In this document: piece after piece, positions 9,385 through 15,983 of the stretch | Layout: the number at the start of each line of letters is the position of its first letter | How positions within the stretch are numbered: the first letter of the stretch is position 1 | From: a virus | DNA length: 23,438 nucleotides | Virus record (IMG/VR): IMGVR_UViG_3300013126_000252 | Span: 1-23,438 of that record | Strand: one strand, 5' to 3' | Translations under genes and position numbers: made by a program | The notes under the pieces: generated by a model | What the model was told of the DNA's origin: nothing | Databases searched by the model: none | Seen by the model: the letters and a program-made list of their open reading frames with translations, nothing else

Positions 9385-9402
9385 GCCAGCACCTCCCCCG
9401 CA
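9375..9402 (-). other. Candidate programmed -1 ribosomal frameshift region (G to GT)
   Basis: The 0-frame ends GCG GGG AAT TAA (stop at 9375-9377), while the -1 frame continues GGG GAA TTA AAC TGG into the T domain. Two G-runs lie here, GGGGG at 9395-9399 and GGGG at 9381-9384. Either allows a P-site GGG codon to re-pair after slipping back one base. Neither is a perfect X XXY YYZ heptamer, so the exact slip site is uncertain. Confidence 0.55.
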
Positions 9403-9704
9403 GCGACCATTCCAGAACGCCCCATGACAGCATTAATAATTGTGGCCATATTTCCCATGTCCAGAACATCCTCCACTTCTTCACGTGTCATGTCTGGATA
9501 GTTACGTGTCATGGCAGCATGGATAAGATCAATCATGGCATCTGTTTTTTCAGCATCCAAACTTCCGCTAGCGCCATTAGCTATCTCAAAAGTACCGTTC
9601 TTTTGAAAACGCTTGATGGCAGAAAAATTGAGGGGCGGAATAATATATTCTTGCCCCCCAACCTGCAGGCTGAATCCATCAATCAGATTATTATTCTTGG
9701 ACAT
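9375..9704 (-). CDS. G: Tail assembly chaperone, G-like
   Basis: A 109-residue protein starting at the ATG at 9704 (MSKNNNLIDGFSLQVGGQEY), which is preceded by GGTGA at suitable spacing. A longer in-frame extension reading into the major tail gene is possible but unlikely, since it would translate the coding end of that gene out of frame. The body (residues 20-95) is mostly helical: PPLNFSAIKRFQK, DAMIDLIHAAMTRNYPDMTREEVEDVLD. This matches the small acidic chaperones (lambda gpG, HK97 gp13 type) made between the major tail and tape-measure genes. It overlaps the major tail gene by 14 bp. The end of the gene holds a probable frameshift into the T frame. Confidence 0.82.
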   Translation of the reverse strand: MSKNNNLIDGFSLQVGGQEYIIPPLNFSAIKRFQKNGTFEIANGASGSLDAEKTDAMIDLIHAAMTRNYPDMTREEVEDVLDMGNMATIINAVMGRSGMVAAGEVLAGN

Positions 9705-10458
9705 AAATTTCACCAATGTTATAACCCGTTGAATCTGCTGACGCGCTGAAGTCCAGCGTTGGTACAGAGAAATCGTCATTCTTTGTTGCAAAAAGCTGCA
9801 ATTTTGGAGAAATGACGTTAAAAAGATTAACGAACGCGCGCTTGCCTTGGAATTGACCAAGATAGTTAATCGCATAAGTCGGCGCATAACCCATCGGCAA
9901 GTTTTGCAAGGTAATCTTCTTAGAAGCTACATTCGTATAGGTATAACTAAAGCTGATGTAAACCGTTTGACCCGTGTCCGCAGCCGCGAATGTATAAACC
10001 CCATTGGCAACTGAATATTGGCCTGTTGTCGGACCTGAAGCAACGCGCGTTAATGCTTGGTTATTGGCATTCATCACGCCAAGGTCTTCAACCCATGTGC
10101 CAGTATTCGGCACAGATGGTGTGACGGTGAATGGCGTCGCCGGGATGACATTACCTGTTGTATCGGCATAAATGGCTTTCATCGTGCCACCTGAAACGCC
10201 AGTACCAAAGAATAAGGTGTTCAAAGAAAGGCCATTAATCAGCGCGCCTTTGATTTTACCTGTTGATTTTACTTTACCTTGCGCCACAGCCAATGCGAAT
10301 CGGCCTTGACCAAAATACTCTTTCAAGTCGCCAGCGAAATCCAATGAGAACTCTTGCGCGCCGGCAATACGAATCGGCGTTGGGTTGCTAATTGAATTGC
10401 CATAGGCATCTTGTTTTAACGTAGCGAAAATGTCGCCAGCACCAAATACGAGCTGCAT
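9691..10458 (-). CDS. V: Major tail tube protein
   Basis: A 255-residue, beta-rich protein of the size of lambda gpV (246). Features of the tail-tube family include the N-terminal block MQLVFGAGDIFATLKQDAYG, the SLDFAGDLKEYFGQGRFALA segment (38-57) and the C-terminal ISPKLQLFATKNDDFSVPTL region. The insert around 115-175 (VEDLGVMNANNQALTRV to FAAADTGQTVYISFSYT) is a beta-sandwich-like addition often found in this family. It polymerises into the tail tube on the tape measure. It lies between the small proteins downstream of U and the G/T chaperones, the conserved position. A good ribosome site (AAGGA) precedes the ATG. Confidence 0.88.
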   Translation of the reverse strand: MQLVFGAGDIFATLKQDAYGNSISNPTPIRIAGAQEFSLDFAGDLKEYFGQGRFALAVAQGKVKSTGKIKGALINGLSLNTLFFGTGVSGGTMKAIYADTTGNVIPATPFTVTPSVPNTGTWVEDLGVMNANNQALTRVASGPTTGQYSVANGVYTFAAADTGQTVYISFSYTYTNVASKKITLQNLPMGYAPTYAINYLGQFQGKRAFVNLFNVISPKLQLFATKNDDFSVPTLDFSASADSTGYNIGEIYVQE

Positions 10459-10502
10459 ATATTATCCTTTTTAAAAAACCACTTAATCAGAGGTATAGAA
10501 AT

Positions 10503-10524
10503 AAAAAAACCGCTTATTCAGCGG
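10503..10524 (-). terminator. Possible terminator upstream of the major tail gene
   Basis: CCGCT/AGCGG stem of 5 bp with a 5-base loop (10510-10524), followed on the minus strand by seven U residues (10509-10503). It overlaps the stop codon of the small gene at 10514. The stem is short, so termination is probably partial. Confidence 0.55.
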
Positions 10525-10699
10525 CTTGTTGGTTATTTTTTGATTTTTGAACGACTGGATCAGGCGGCGCATAAAACCCTAACTGGTAATAATTTAAAGC
10601 CTCTGATTCCTCAATCTCTACCATGCCGTCTTTCATCACAAATGCAATCCCTTCAGGCGGCGTGTAGTTTTCAGGTATGACTAATTTAATTTTTGCCAT
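10514..10699 (-). CDS. Small conserved tail-region protein, function unknown
   Basis: A 61-residue acidic protein (MAKIKLVIPENYTPPEGIAF at the N-terminus). I start it at the ATG at 10699 because AAGGA lies six bases upstream; a GTG one codon earlier is possible. It contains no motif I can tie to a function. The middle (MVEIEESEALNYYQLGFYAPPDP) resembles small proteins found between tail terminator and major tail genes in related siphophages. A structural or assembly role is inferred from location only. Its stop codon sits within a terminator-like hairpin. Confidence 0.62.
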   Translation of the reverse strand: MAKIKLVIPENYTPPEGIAFVMKDGMVEIEESEALNYYQLGFYAPPDPVVQKSKNNQQAAE

Positions 10700-10708
10700 C
10701 ACTTATCC

Positions 10709-11143
10709 TTAAATAACTTGTTTAGAAGTAATGTCAGCAATGGGATGAAGATAACCAAAGGTATAGCTAGTCGTTAATACCCCAGCTTCCTGATCAGCTT
10801 CATGCGCTTCCCATTTGCTTCCAGATTTCTTGATCTGAAAACAAAGCCCACGCAAACCAGCATTCATCATAATGATGCTATGTGCAGCGATTGCAATTGG
10901 GTCTGCAATTTGATTGGGATAATCTCCACGGGTATAAATCTCAATGTTGACAGTCAATACAGACTCATTGATCCAGTCCGTAAATAAATTATCAGCCTCA
11001 GATTCGGGAACAACGACGATTGCAGGCGAAACTTCACGTTCAATCGGCGCGCTACGCTCTCTAAATACATTGCTTGCCGCTGCCGTATTATTTAAAAGCG
11101 CATTCAAGATACCGCTTAATATTTGTTCACGAATTGAGTTCAT
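10709..11143 (-). CDS. U: Tail terminator protein (U-like)
   Basis: A 144-residue protein, close to lambda gpU (131). The helical start IREQILSGILNALLNN, the strand-rich centre (REVSPAIVVVPESEADNLF, ESVLTVNIEIYTRGDYPNQI) and the terminal TTSYTFGYLHPIADI match the minor tail U / tail terminator fold. That fold caps the finished tube as a ring and joins the head. It overlaps the FII-like gene by 4 bp. Lambda has gpZ between FII and U; here that slot is empty and the Z-like gene lies elsewhere. Confidence 0.78.
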   Translation of the reverse strand: MNSIREQILSGILNALLNNTAAASNVFRERSAPIEREVSPAIVVVPESEADNLFTDWINESVLTVNIEIYTRGDYPNQIADPIAIAAHSIIMMNAGLRGLCFQIKKSGSKWEAHEADQEAGVLTTSYTFGYLHPIADITSKQVI

Positions 11144-11421
11144 TTTTTGAGGAGTGCCTGTGTAGTTGCCCCATCGTCCTGCATTTGGGGTGGCTGTCTG
11201 ACTTTAAATGATTGTCCATCGACTATTACGGTATCCTCTTTGGCCAAACTAACAGCACTCGTCAGATAAGTAATGGCGTAGCTTCGAGAAACAACATCTG
11301 CACCACTAAAGCCTACAAGGTCATCTGGTTGGTCAAATATGGCTTTAAATTGAACACCCTTTGCGCTGCATTGGGCGCCAAAGTCAGCCAAAAATACCGT
11401 AACGTCATCGACAAACATCAT
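11140..11421 (-). CDS. Head-tail joining protein (FII-like)
   Basis: A 93-residue protein with VFLADFGAQCSAKGVQFKAIFDQP near the start, followed by short strands ending EDTVIVDGQSFKVRQPPQMQ. This pattern (a start helix, 'GV.. A..D.P', 'GT/D.V.V.G..Y.V' strands) is that of lambda gpFII / Gifsy-2 FII-like attachment proteins. It is somewhat shorter than lambda FII (117). It would form the last ring of the head connector that docks the tail. Start codon overlaps the preceding gene's stop codon, and the stop overlaps the U gene. Confidence 0.8.
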   Translation of the reverse strand: MMFVDDVTVFLADFGAQCSAKGVQFKAIFDQPDDLVGFSGADVVSRSYAITYLTSAVSLAKEDTVIVDGQSFKVRQPPQMQDDGATTQALLKK

Positions 11422-11654
11422 TATTTATCAGCGTCACCGCCGCCGTTTTTCGCTGGGTCTTGACCGCCGTTACCCGTAGAAGGCGGGGTATTTGGTTTTT
11501 TATCATCCCCAACCAACTGCAATTGATGGGAATTGCCACCAATTTCAGTATCCAAAGAAACGGTATCGCCTTCAGAATAGACTTTTACGTCGCCTTTTTC
11601 ATTCACAGTGCGAAAGCTAAAACCTTCGCGGACCACATATTTTCGATTAGCCAT
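11421..11654 (-). CDS. Small protein between capsid and head-tail joiner, function unknown
   Basis: A 77-residue protein. The first 50 residues (MANRKYVVREGFSFRTVNEK, then VYSEGDTVSLDTEIGGN) form a compact beta-type domain seen in small proteins next to capsid genes of other phages. The last 25 residues are low complexity, rich in Gly, Asn, Pro and Asp, and probably disordered. In lambda this position is held by FI, a DNA-packaging helper, but I see no sequence similarity strong enough to claim FI. It could be a head accessory protein. AAGGA lies nine bases upstream of the ATG. Confidence 0.68.
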   Translation of the reverse strand: MANRKYVVREGFSFRTVNEKGDVKVYSEGDTVSLDTEIGGNSHQLQLVGDDKKPNTPPSTGNGGQDPAKNGGGDADK

Positions 11655-11670
11655 GTTGTATTTCCTTTTT

Positions 11671-11701
11671 AAAAAAACAGGGTGCGGCCAAGCACCCTGT
11701 T
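11671..11701 (-). terminator. Strong intrinsic terminator after the capsid gene
   Basis: A perfect 10-bp stem (AACAGGGTGC with GCACCCTGTT, 11676-11685 and 11692-11701), loop GGCCAA, followed on the minus strand by seven U residues. It lies between the capsid stop codon and the ribosome site of the next gene. It is the most stable hairpin in the operon and would separate abundant capsid message from the connector genes. Confidence 0.85.
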
Positions 11702-11728
11702 ATTTACTAATAAAGCAAAATTGCCTGA

Positions 11729-13729
11729 TTAAGCAGTCAACGCATCGCTCATGACAGCAAAGCTTGCTGAGTGACGCACAGCAATATCAAGCGATTGCAT
11801 TGCACGTAGCAAGATGCCGCCTTGTTTAAACAACGTTGCATCGTATGGGTTTGGCATAATTTCTAGTACGCCCCACTCGCCAATCAACAATTCAGACCAG
11901 TTACCGAAGTAAATTTCTGAACAGATACCTGATGCACTACCTTTGGTGAGGTTGCTTCGCGCTTGGTTTGTACGTGCAACTGTGTAACCGTTGATTTCAC
12001 CTGGTGTCATTGAACGTTGGCCATTAGGTGAATTTGTCCACAAGTATTGACCAGTAGTTGATTTCGCCTTTTTGAGCCAGCCAACTGTTTTTGCATTGGC
12101 CAAGTAAGCTAGGTTTTCTTCGTCAACGTTGGCGCTCGTCAATTGAGTTTCGAGGTCGATGAGGTGGTCAATGGTTAATTGCGCACCATTAGTACCGCCG
12201 ACCACTGAGCCAGTGCCTGATTGATTAGAAATACCAAGTGGCTGACCTGATGAGCCAGTGCCATATAAGGCTGCAGCATCAACACCCAATGCAAGTGACT
12301 TGATTAAATCTGCACGCGCCAACATTTCGATATCAGGTGTTGACTGTGCCAACATTTGACGCGTAATGGCTGAGTAAGTACCAATGCTCTTCATGCTGAG
12401 CGAAACTTTATCAAAGGTTGCTTCAGACTCGGTTAAGTTGCCGCCTTCAGTGACCCAGAAAGTGCTTGATTGGCTGATTTGACGTGGAATATCAACATTA
12501 CCAACCAAACCAGATAGCACTGTTGCGCCCATTTGCAACACGCGCGCCTGATTACGCAACACATCAATAAAGCTGCCAGCCAACAAATTAGTTGCAACTG
12601 TTGCACCGCCAGTGGCTAATGCGCCTGCTGCATATTGCGCACGTTCTGCAAACGGAATATTCGTTGGCATGTAGAAGCCTTGCGTATGTTTACCCATGCG
12701 CTTGCTAATGTCCGTAGAGACTTCCAGCTCAAAGCCAGCTTCTTTCCAGTTATTATTCATGACTGCGTTAATTGCACGTAGCATCGAATAATTTGCACGC
12801 TCTTTTGCGCTTAAATCAGGTGCAAAACCGTCACCTAATTTAGCCGCGCCTTTTTGACGTTCCAACTGAATATCAAGCACAGCACCACGTGCTTCTTCAA
12901 TTGAAGAGCCCTTTTGAATTAAGCCGGCACGCACTTCTGAAGGTACATTGTGCGCTGCGCACATTGCATCAATTTCAGAAATACGTTGACGCTCATCCGA
13001 CGCACCTAATGTACGCACTTTATTTTCATCGATGACTGCGGCACCACCTGCACTGCCTTGTGAGCCATCATTTGCCTGATCTAAAAAAACATGATTACGT
13101 TTGTTCATACCATTTCCTTTCATGGGGTCTTCATTTGCTTCGGGCGAAAAAAAACCCGCCGAAGCGGGTTCCGTTGTTGCTACTAAATTTTTCTGTCGGG
13201 TTGTTATTTCAATTTCATTGGCACTTTCTCCTACAGAACGACCTACACCAACCGTTGGGTCGGCTGGCACCGTTACTAAAGAAACCTCGTAAGGTTCCCA
13301 GTCCGTAGCGGTATAAGTTTCAGACTCAACATCTTCTTCAACTTTAAAAACGCGATACATAAATGAGGCATTCACCAAAATACCGTCATCGGCTTGCTGC
13401 AAGGCCCACTCACCCCGTTCATCTTTACCAAAACGAACGGTGCACCATCCGCGCGCATCGCCTTCAATATCGATTTGCTCGATGACGCCTAACAAATCGT
13501 CGCGGTTATGGTTATAAAGTAGCGGCATGTTCTGTTGGCGCGCACCATTGCGCATTGCGCCAGGGGCATGGCTAAGAATTTCAGTGCCATACCACATATC
13601 GCAAGGCTCTTCCGAGCTGAATGGAAAGCGCATAGTGCGGGCGTTCATATCGACAATACCCGCTGCATCTTGACGTAAATTCAATGTACGCAGTTGCGGG
13701 GACAGGTTCTTTGGACGTTCTTTGATCAT
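11729..13729 (-). CDS. Fused prohead protease (S78) and HK97-fold major capsid protein
   Basis: A 666-residue protein starting at the ATG at 13729, chosen because GGAG lies six bases upstream (a TTG four codons earlier has no better site). Residues 25-165 form an HK97-type prohead protease: the catalytic His is at about 74 in MPLLYNHNRDDLLGVI and the Ser at about 150 in YEVSLVTVPAD. Residues 170-230 are a linker. Residues 235-300 are a predicted helical scaffold-like delta domain (RQRISEIDAMCAAHNVPSEV). Residues 320-660 carry the HK97-fold capsid (TGGATVATNLLAGSFIDVLR, AALYGTGSSGQPLGISNQSG, LRAMQSLDIAVRHSASFAV). Protease and capsid are normally separate genes or need cleavage. An internal AAAGGA-ATG at 13108 could also give the capsid alone. 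Identity is clear; how much of the protein remains fused is inference. Confidence 0.92.
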   Translation of the reverse strand: MIKERPKNLSPQLRTLNLRQDAAGIVDMNARTMRFPFSSEEPCDMWYGTEILSHAPGAMRNGARQQNMPLLYNHNRDDLLGVIEQIDIEGDARGWCTVRFGKDERGEWALQQADDGILVNASFMYRVFKVEEDVESETYTATDWEPYEVSLVTVPADPTVGVGRSVGESANEIEITTRQKNLVATTEPASAGFFSPEANEDPMKGNGMNKRNHVFLDQANDGSQGSAGGAAVIDENKVRTLGASDERQRISEIDAMCAAHNVPSEVRAGLIQKGSSIEEARGAVLDIQLERQKGAAKLGDGFAPDLSAKERANYSMLRAINAVMNNNWKEAGFELEVSTDISKRMGKHTQGFYMPTNIPFAERAQYAAGALATGGATVATNLLAGSFIDVLRNQARVLQMGATVLSGLVGNVDIPRQISQSSTFWVTEGGNLTESEATFDKVSLSMKSIGTYSAITRQMLAQSTPDIEMLARADLIKSLALGVDAAALYGTGSSGQPLGISNQSGTGSVVGGTNGAQLTIDHLIDLETQLTSANVDEENLAYLANAKTVGWLKKAKSTTGQYLWTNSPNGQRSMTPGEINGYTVARTNQARSNLTKGSASGICSEIYFGNWSELLIGEWGVLEIMPNPYDATLFKQGGILLRAMQSLDIAVRHSASFAVMSDALTA
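13106..13120 (-). promoter_or_regulatory. Internal ribosome binding site for a separate capsid polypeptide
   Basis: Inside the protease-capsid frame, AAAGGA (13115-13120) is followed six bases later by an in-frame ATG (13106-13108), opening MNKRNHVFLDQ. It lies immediately after the protease domain and an in-frame terminator-like hairpin. Initiation here would make a capsid precursor of 459 residues without the protease. Seen in sequence; use is inferred. Confidence 0.5.
13147..13170 (-). terminator. Terminator-like hairpin inside the protease-capsid reading frame
   Basis: AACCCGC/GCGGGTT stem (13153-13159 with 13164-13170) whose minus-strand loop is the very stable UUCG, followed by eight U residues in total (13154-13147). 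It is translated as PASAGFFS in the linker between the protease and capsid domains, so it sits within coding sequence yet has all features of a Rho-independent terminator. Confidence 0.75.
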
Positions 13730-13743
13730 TGGATTCTCCAAAT

Positions 13744-13765
13744 AAAAAACCCGCCAAAGGCGGGT
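13744..13765 (-). terminator. Intrinsic terminator between portal and protease-capsid genes
   Basis: ACCCGCC/GGCGGGT stem (13749-13755 with 13759-13765), loop of three, then six U residues on the minus strand (13749-13744). It lies in the 71-bp gap after the portal gene. Its stem is nearly the same sequence as those at 13153 and 16023. Confidence 0.8.
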
Positions 13766-13800
13766 CTAAAGTGCAATTTTTAAGCGGTTAAATAAAAATG

Positions 13801-15414
13801 TTATTCGTTATTTTCTGGGTCTTTTCCATCGGGCGGTGGATCCACCTCTGCATTTGCATCAGGGGCTGCAGTCGTTTGAGCTTGGCCCTTGTCGGTCATT
13901 TGTGATGGGTCGGAATCAAATACCAGACCAAGCTCTTCCATCAGCTCAAGCTCTTGCGCTCTTGATTTAAAGACATCCTCTGCATCCATGCCGCCTGCAG
14001 TATCTGCGATGACATCAGAAACGGTCGTAAAGCCAGCGCGAACAGCCAAGCGATAGGCGTTAACCTCTTTGGTTGGATCAATCCATGACCAACCGCGCGG
14101 CTTGAAGCGCACTTTTTCATATTTCTTGCGATTAACGTAAAAGTCATTGATTTTCACTTCGCCAGAAAGAACAGCTGCTTCTAACCATTCGCGATGAATC
14201 TCTGCCCTGAAATTGCGAATTAACCAACCTTGTAAGATGCGCCACAAAGAGCGATCGTCAAGCAATGCCAATCGCGAGCTGCTGTAATTGCTTTGACTAT
14301 AGTCTCGGCTCAAGCTTTCGTAACTTACGCCAATACCCGCAGCCACTGAGCGCAGCATGAATCGCATAAATGGCTCAAGGGCGGCATTGGGACGCGCTGG
14401 ATTGAAGCCAACAAAATCTTCACCCGGCATCAACTGCCTAAATGTGCCTGGTTCGCTATCAATCAGGCGCTGATTAAACGCAACATCATCCCCAACGAGC
14501 GGCTCAGGTGATTTGATGAAGCCAACGATGTTTGCACTGGCCCGCGCTGCGACGATTTCTGCCTCGGCATAGCCTGCCATATCGTTTAGGCGCATGAGTG
14601 TCGAGTGAAACCATGAGATACCGCGCGTTTGTGGCCAGCGATCGATAATGTATAAATGGATGACTTCTTCAGCGGGTAATCGAATGAACTTGCTGGGCTG
14701 AAAGGTTTGAAATTGATAATCGCCAGGATGGGTTGGATACAACCAATAAGCAACTGGGCGCCCCCAGTCGTTAATTTCAACACCCATACGAATCATATTG
14801 CCGTTTGGGGCTCTTGCGGTTTGCCATTGATCCATTAAACGGTCAGATTCAATCACTTCTAAGGCAAAAGGAATCTTGCTTGAGCCGAATGGTTGCTTAA
14901 CTTTGCGAATAAGTACCTCGCCAGCCTCAACAAGCTGCCCGACAATGAGGCGTTCCATGTCTGAAAACCACAGCACGCCAGCGGTATGACAGCTTTTTTT
15001 GTCGCACCAAGTATCCCAAGCAGACTCAATTTGGTCATTTATCTTGCCAATTAGCTTGCCACTGGCACTGCTTACGAGTGATTGAATGCCGATTCCTGAA
15101 CCAACTACATTCGTTTGGACGATTCTCACGGCATTTTTGGCCGTTTCATTGTCACGAATAAGCTGACGCGCCCTACCTCTGAGCAAACGTAAGCTAGATA
15201 AAATCTCACTATCGCCAGATGAACTAAGCGCAGACCAATCCGAGGTTAATCGATTGATTTGTGCGCCCGCGTACATGCGCGCTGATTCCTTTGCTCTTGC
15301 TTCGCGCTCACGCTGCGCCTGACGCTTCGCCACAAAATCATTCAAAATGCGTGAGCCAGGGGTGCGAATTAATTTTTCGTCATACCAGCTTATTTTGTTA
15401 GGGGTTTCAGCCAT
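13801..15414 (-). CDS. B: Portal protein, lambda family
   Basis: A 537-residue protein, matching lambda gpB (533). Signature stretches of the lambda-type portal include LRGRARQLIRDNETAKNAVR (81-100), VVGSGIGIQSLVS, DSEPGTFRQLMPGEDFVGFN, and FMRFMLRSVAAGIGVSYESL followed by SRDYSQSNYSSSRLALLDDR. The C-terminal 40 residues are acidic and disordered, ending PPPDGKDPENNE. Twelve copies form the DNA gate at the packaging vertex and the docking point for the terminase. The start codon overlaps the stop of the gpW-like gene (TAATG), indicating coupling. Position A-W-B matches lambda. Confidence 0.95.
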   Translation of the reverse strand: MAETPNKISWYDEKLIRTPGSRILNDFVAKRQAQREREARAKESARMYAGAQINRLTSDWSALSSSGDSEILSSLRLLRGRARQLIRDNETAKNAVRIVQTNVVGSGIGIQSLVSSASGKLIGKINDQIESAWDTWCDKKSCHTAGVLWFSDMERLIVGQLVEAGEVLIRKVKQPFGSSKIPFALEVIESDRLMDQWQTARAPNGNMIRMGVEINDWGRPVAYWLYPTHPGDYQFQTFQPSKFIRLPAEEVIHLYIIDRWPQTRGISWFHSTLMRLNDMAGYAEAEIVAARASANIVGFIKSPEPLVGDDVAFNQRLIDSEPGTFRQLMPGEDFVGFNPARPNAALEPFMRFMLRSVAAGIGVSYESLSRDYSQSNYSSSRLALLDDRSLWRILQGWLIRNFRAEIHREWLEAAVLSGEVKINDFYVNRKKYEKVRFKPRGWSWIDPTKEVNAYRLAVRAGFTTVSDVIADTAGGMDAEDVFKSRAQELELMEELGLVFDSDPSQMTDKGQAQTTAAPDANAEVDPPPDGKDPENNE

Positions 15415-15983
15415 TAGCGGAATCTCACAAGTAGGTTTCTAGGATTACCAAGGCCGTCACTAATGCCTTTGGCTGCCTTTTCGTTGGTGACTTTGATACG
15501 CCAATAATTAATGGCTGCAATCAAATCTGTCGCCGTGAAATATTCAGCTTGACGCGAGCCGATCGAATACTTCTTCACTTTCTTACCGCTAGCGGTCAGG
15601 TCTGCTAATGCCGATTCCGCATCAGCTAAAGATTTTTCAGCAAGCGTTCTTCCATCATAGCCAGCAATGCTTGATGTGATATTTGACTGGACGTTGACTT
15701 CACCGCGCCCAATCGTATTTCGCACATTCGTTGCCGTTAAAATGGCCGCCCAAAACCACAATCCAGCAACCAAATTACTGCTATCTGTAAGGTCTAGCTT
15801 TGTTTTCCAACCCTGCCCGTCCGCAACCGCATTTAAAGTAATGGGGGCGCCTGGGCCACGGAGTTCATAAACAAGCGAATAGCCAGATGAATCGTATCGA
15901 TGATTAGATGCATCGATGTACGGAACATCGCTCCAGCTTGCACTGTCGCCAGCTGTAAGGTTTGCGGGTATGTTCATTACCAT
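15414..15983 (-). CDS. W: gpW-domain head-tail connector with extra N-terminal beta domain
   Basis: A 189-residue protein between terminase and portal, exactly where lambda W (68 residues) sits. Residues about 112-175 match gpW closely in pattern: LAEKSLADAESALADLTASG, then KKYSIGSRQAEYFTATDLIA and INYWRIKV, compared with the AxxALxxLxxGK...G..VEFTATS...L..YI layout of gpW. The first 105 residues are a separate beta-rich domain (PANLTAGDSASWSDV, SGYSLVYELRGPGAPITLNA, AGLWFWAAILT) of unknown role, perhaps Ig-like. gpW stabilises packaged DNA and readies the connector. The start at 15983 has AAGG seven bases upstream and overlaps the terminase stop; an ATG two codons later is equally possible. 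Confidence 0.82.
   Translation of the reverse strand: MVMNIPANLTAGDSASWSDVPYIDASNHRYDSSGYSLVYELRGPGAPITLNAVADGQGWKTKLDLTDSSNLVAGLWFWAAILTATNVRNTIGRGEVNVQSNITSSIAGYDGRTLAEKSLADAESALADLTASGKKVKKYSIGSRQAEYFTATDLIAAINYWRIKVTNEKAAKGISDGLGNPRNLLVRFR

Noticed and set aside
9209-9484. Overlapping minus-strand frame with a Trp/Arg-rich translation
   Set aside because: It is the third frame across the G/T region, with no family features; the G and T frames explain the sequence.
9705-9887. Upstream extension of the G-like gene
   Set aside because: It overlaps the conserved 3' end of the major tail gene in another frame; the ATG at 9704 has a ribosome site.
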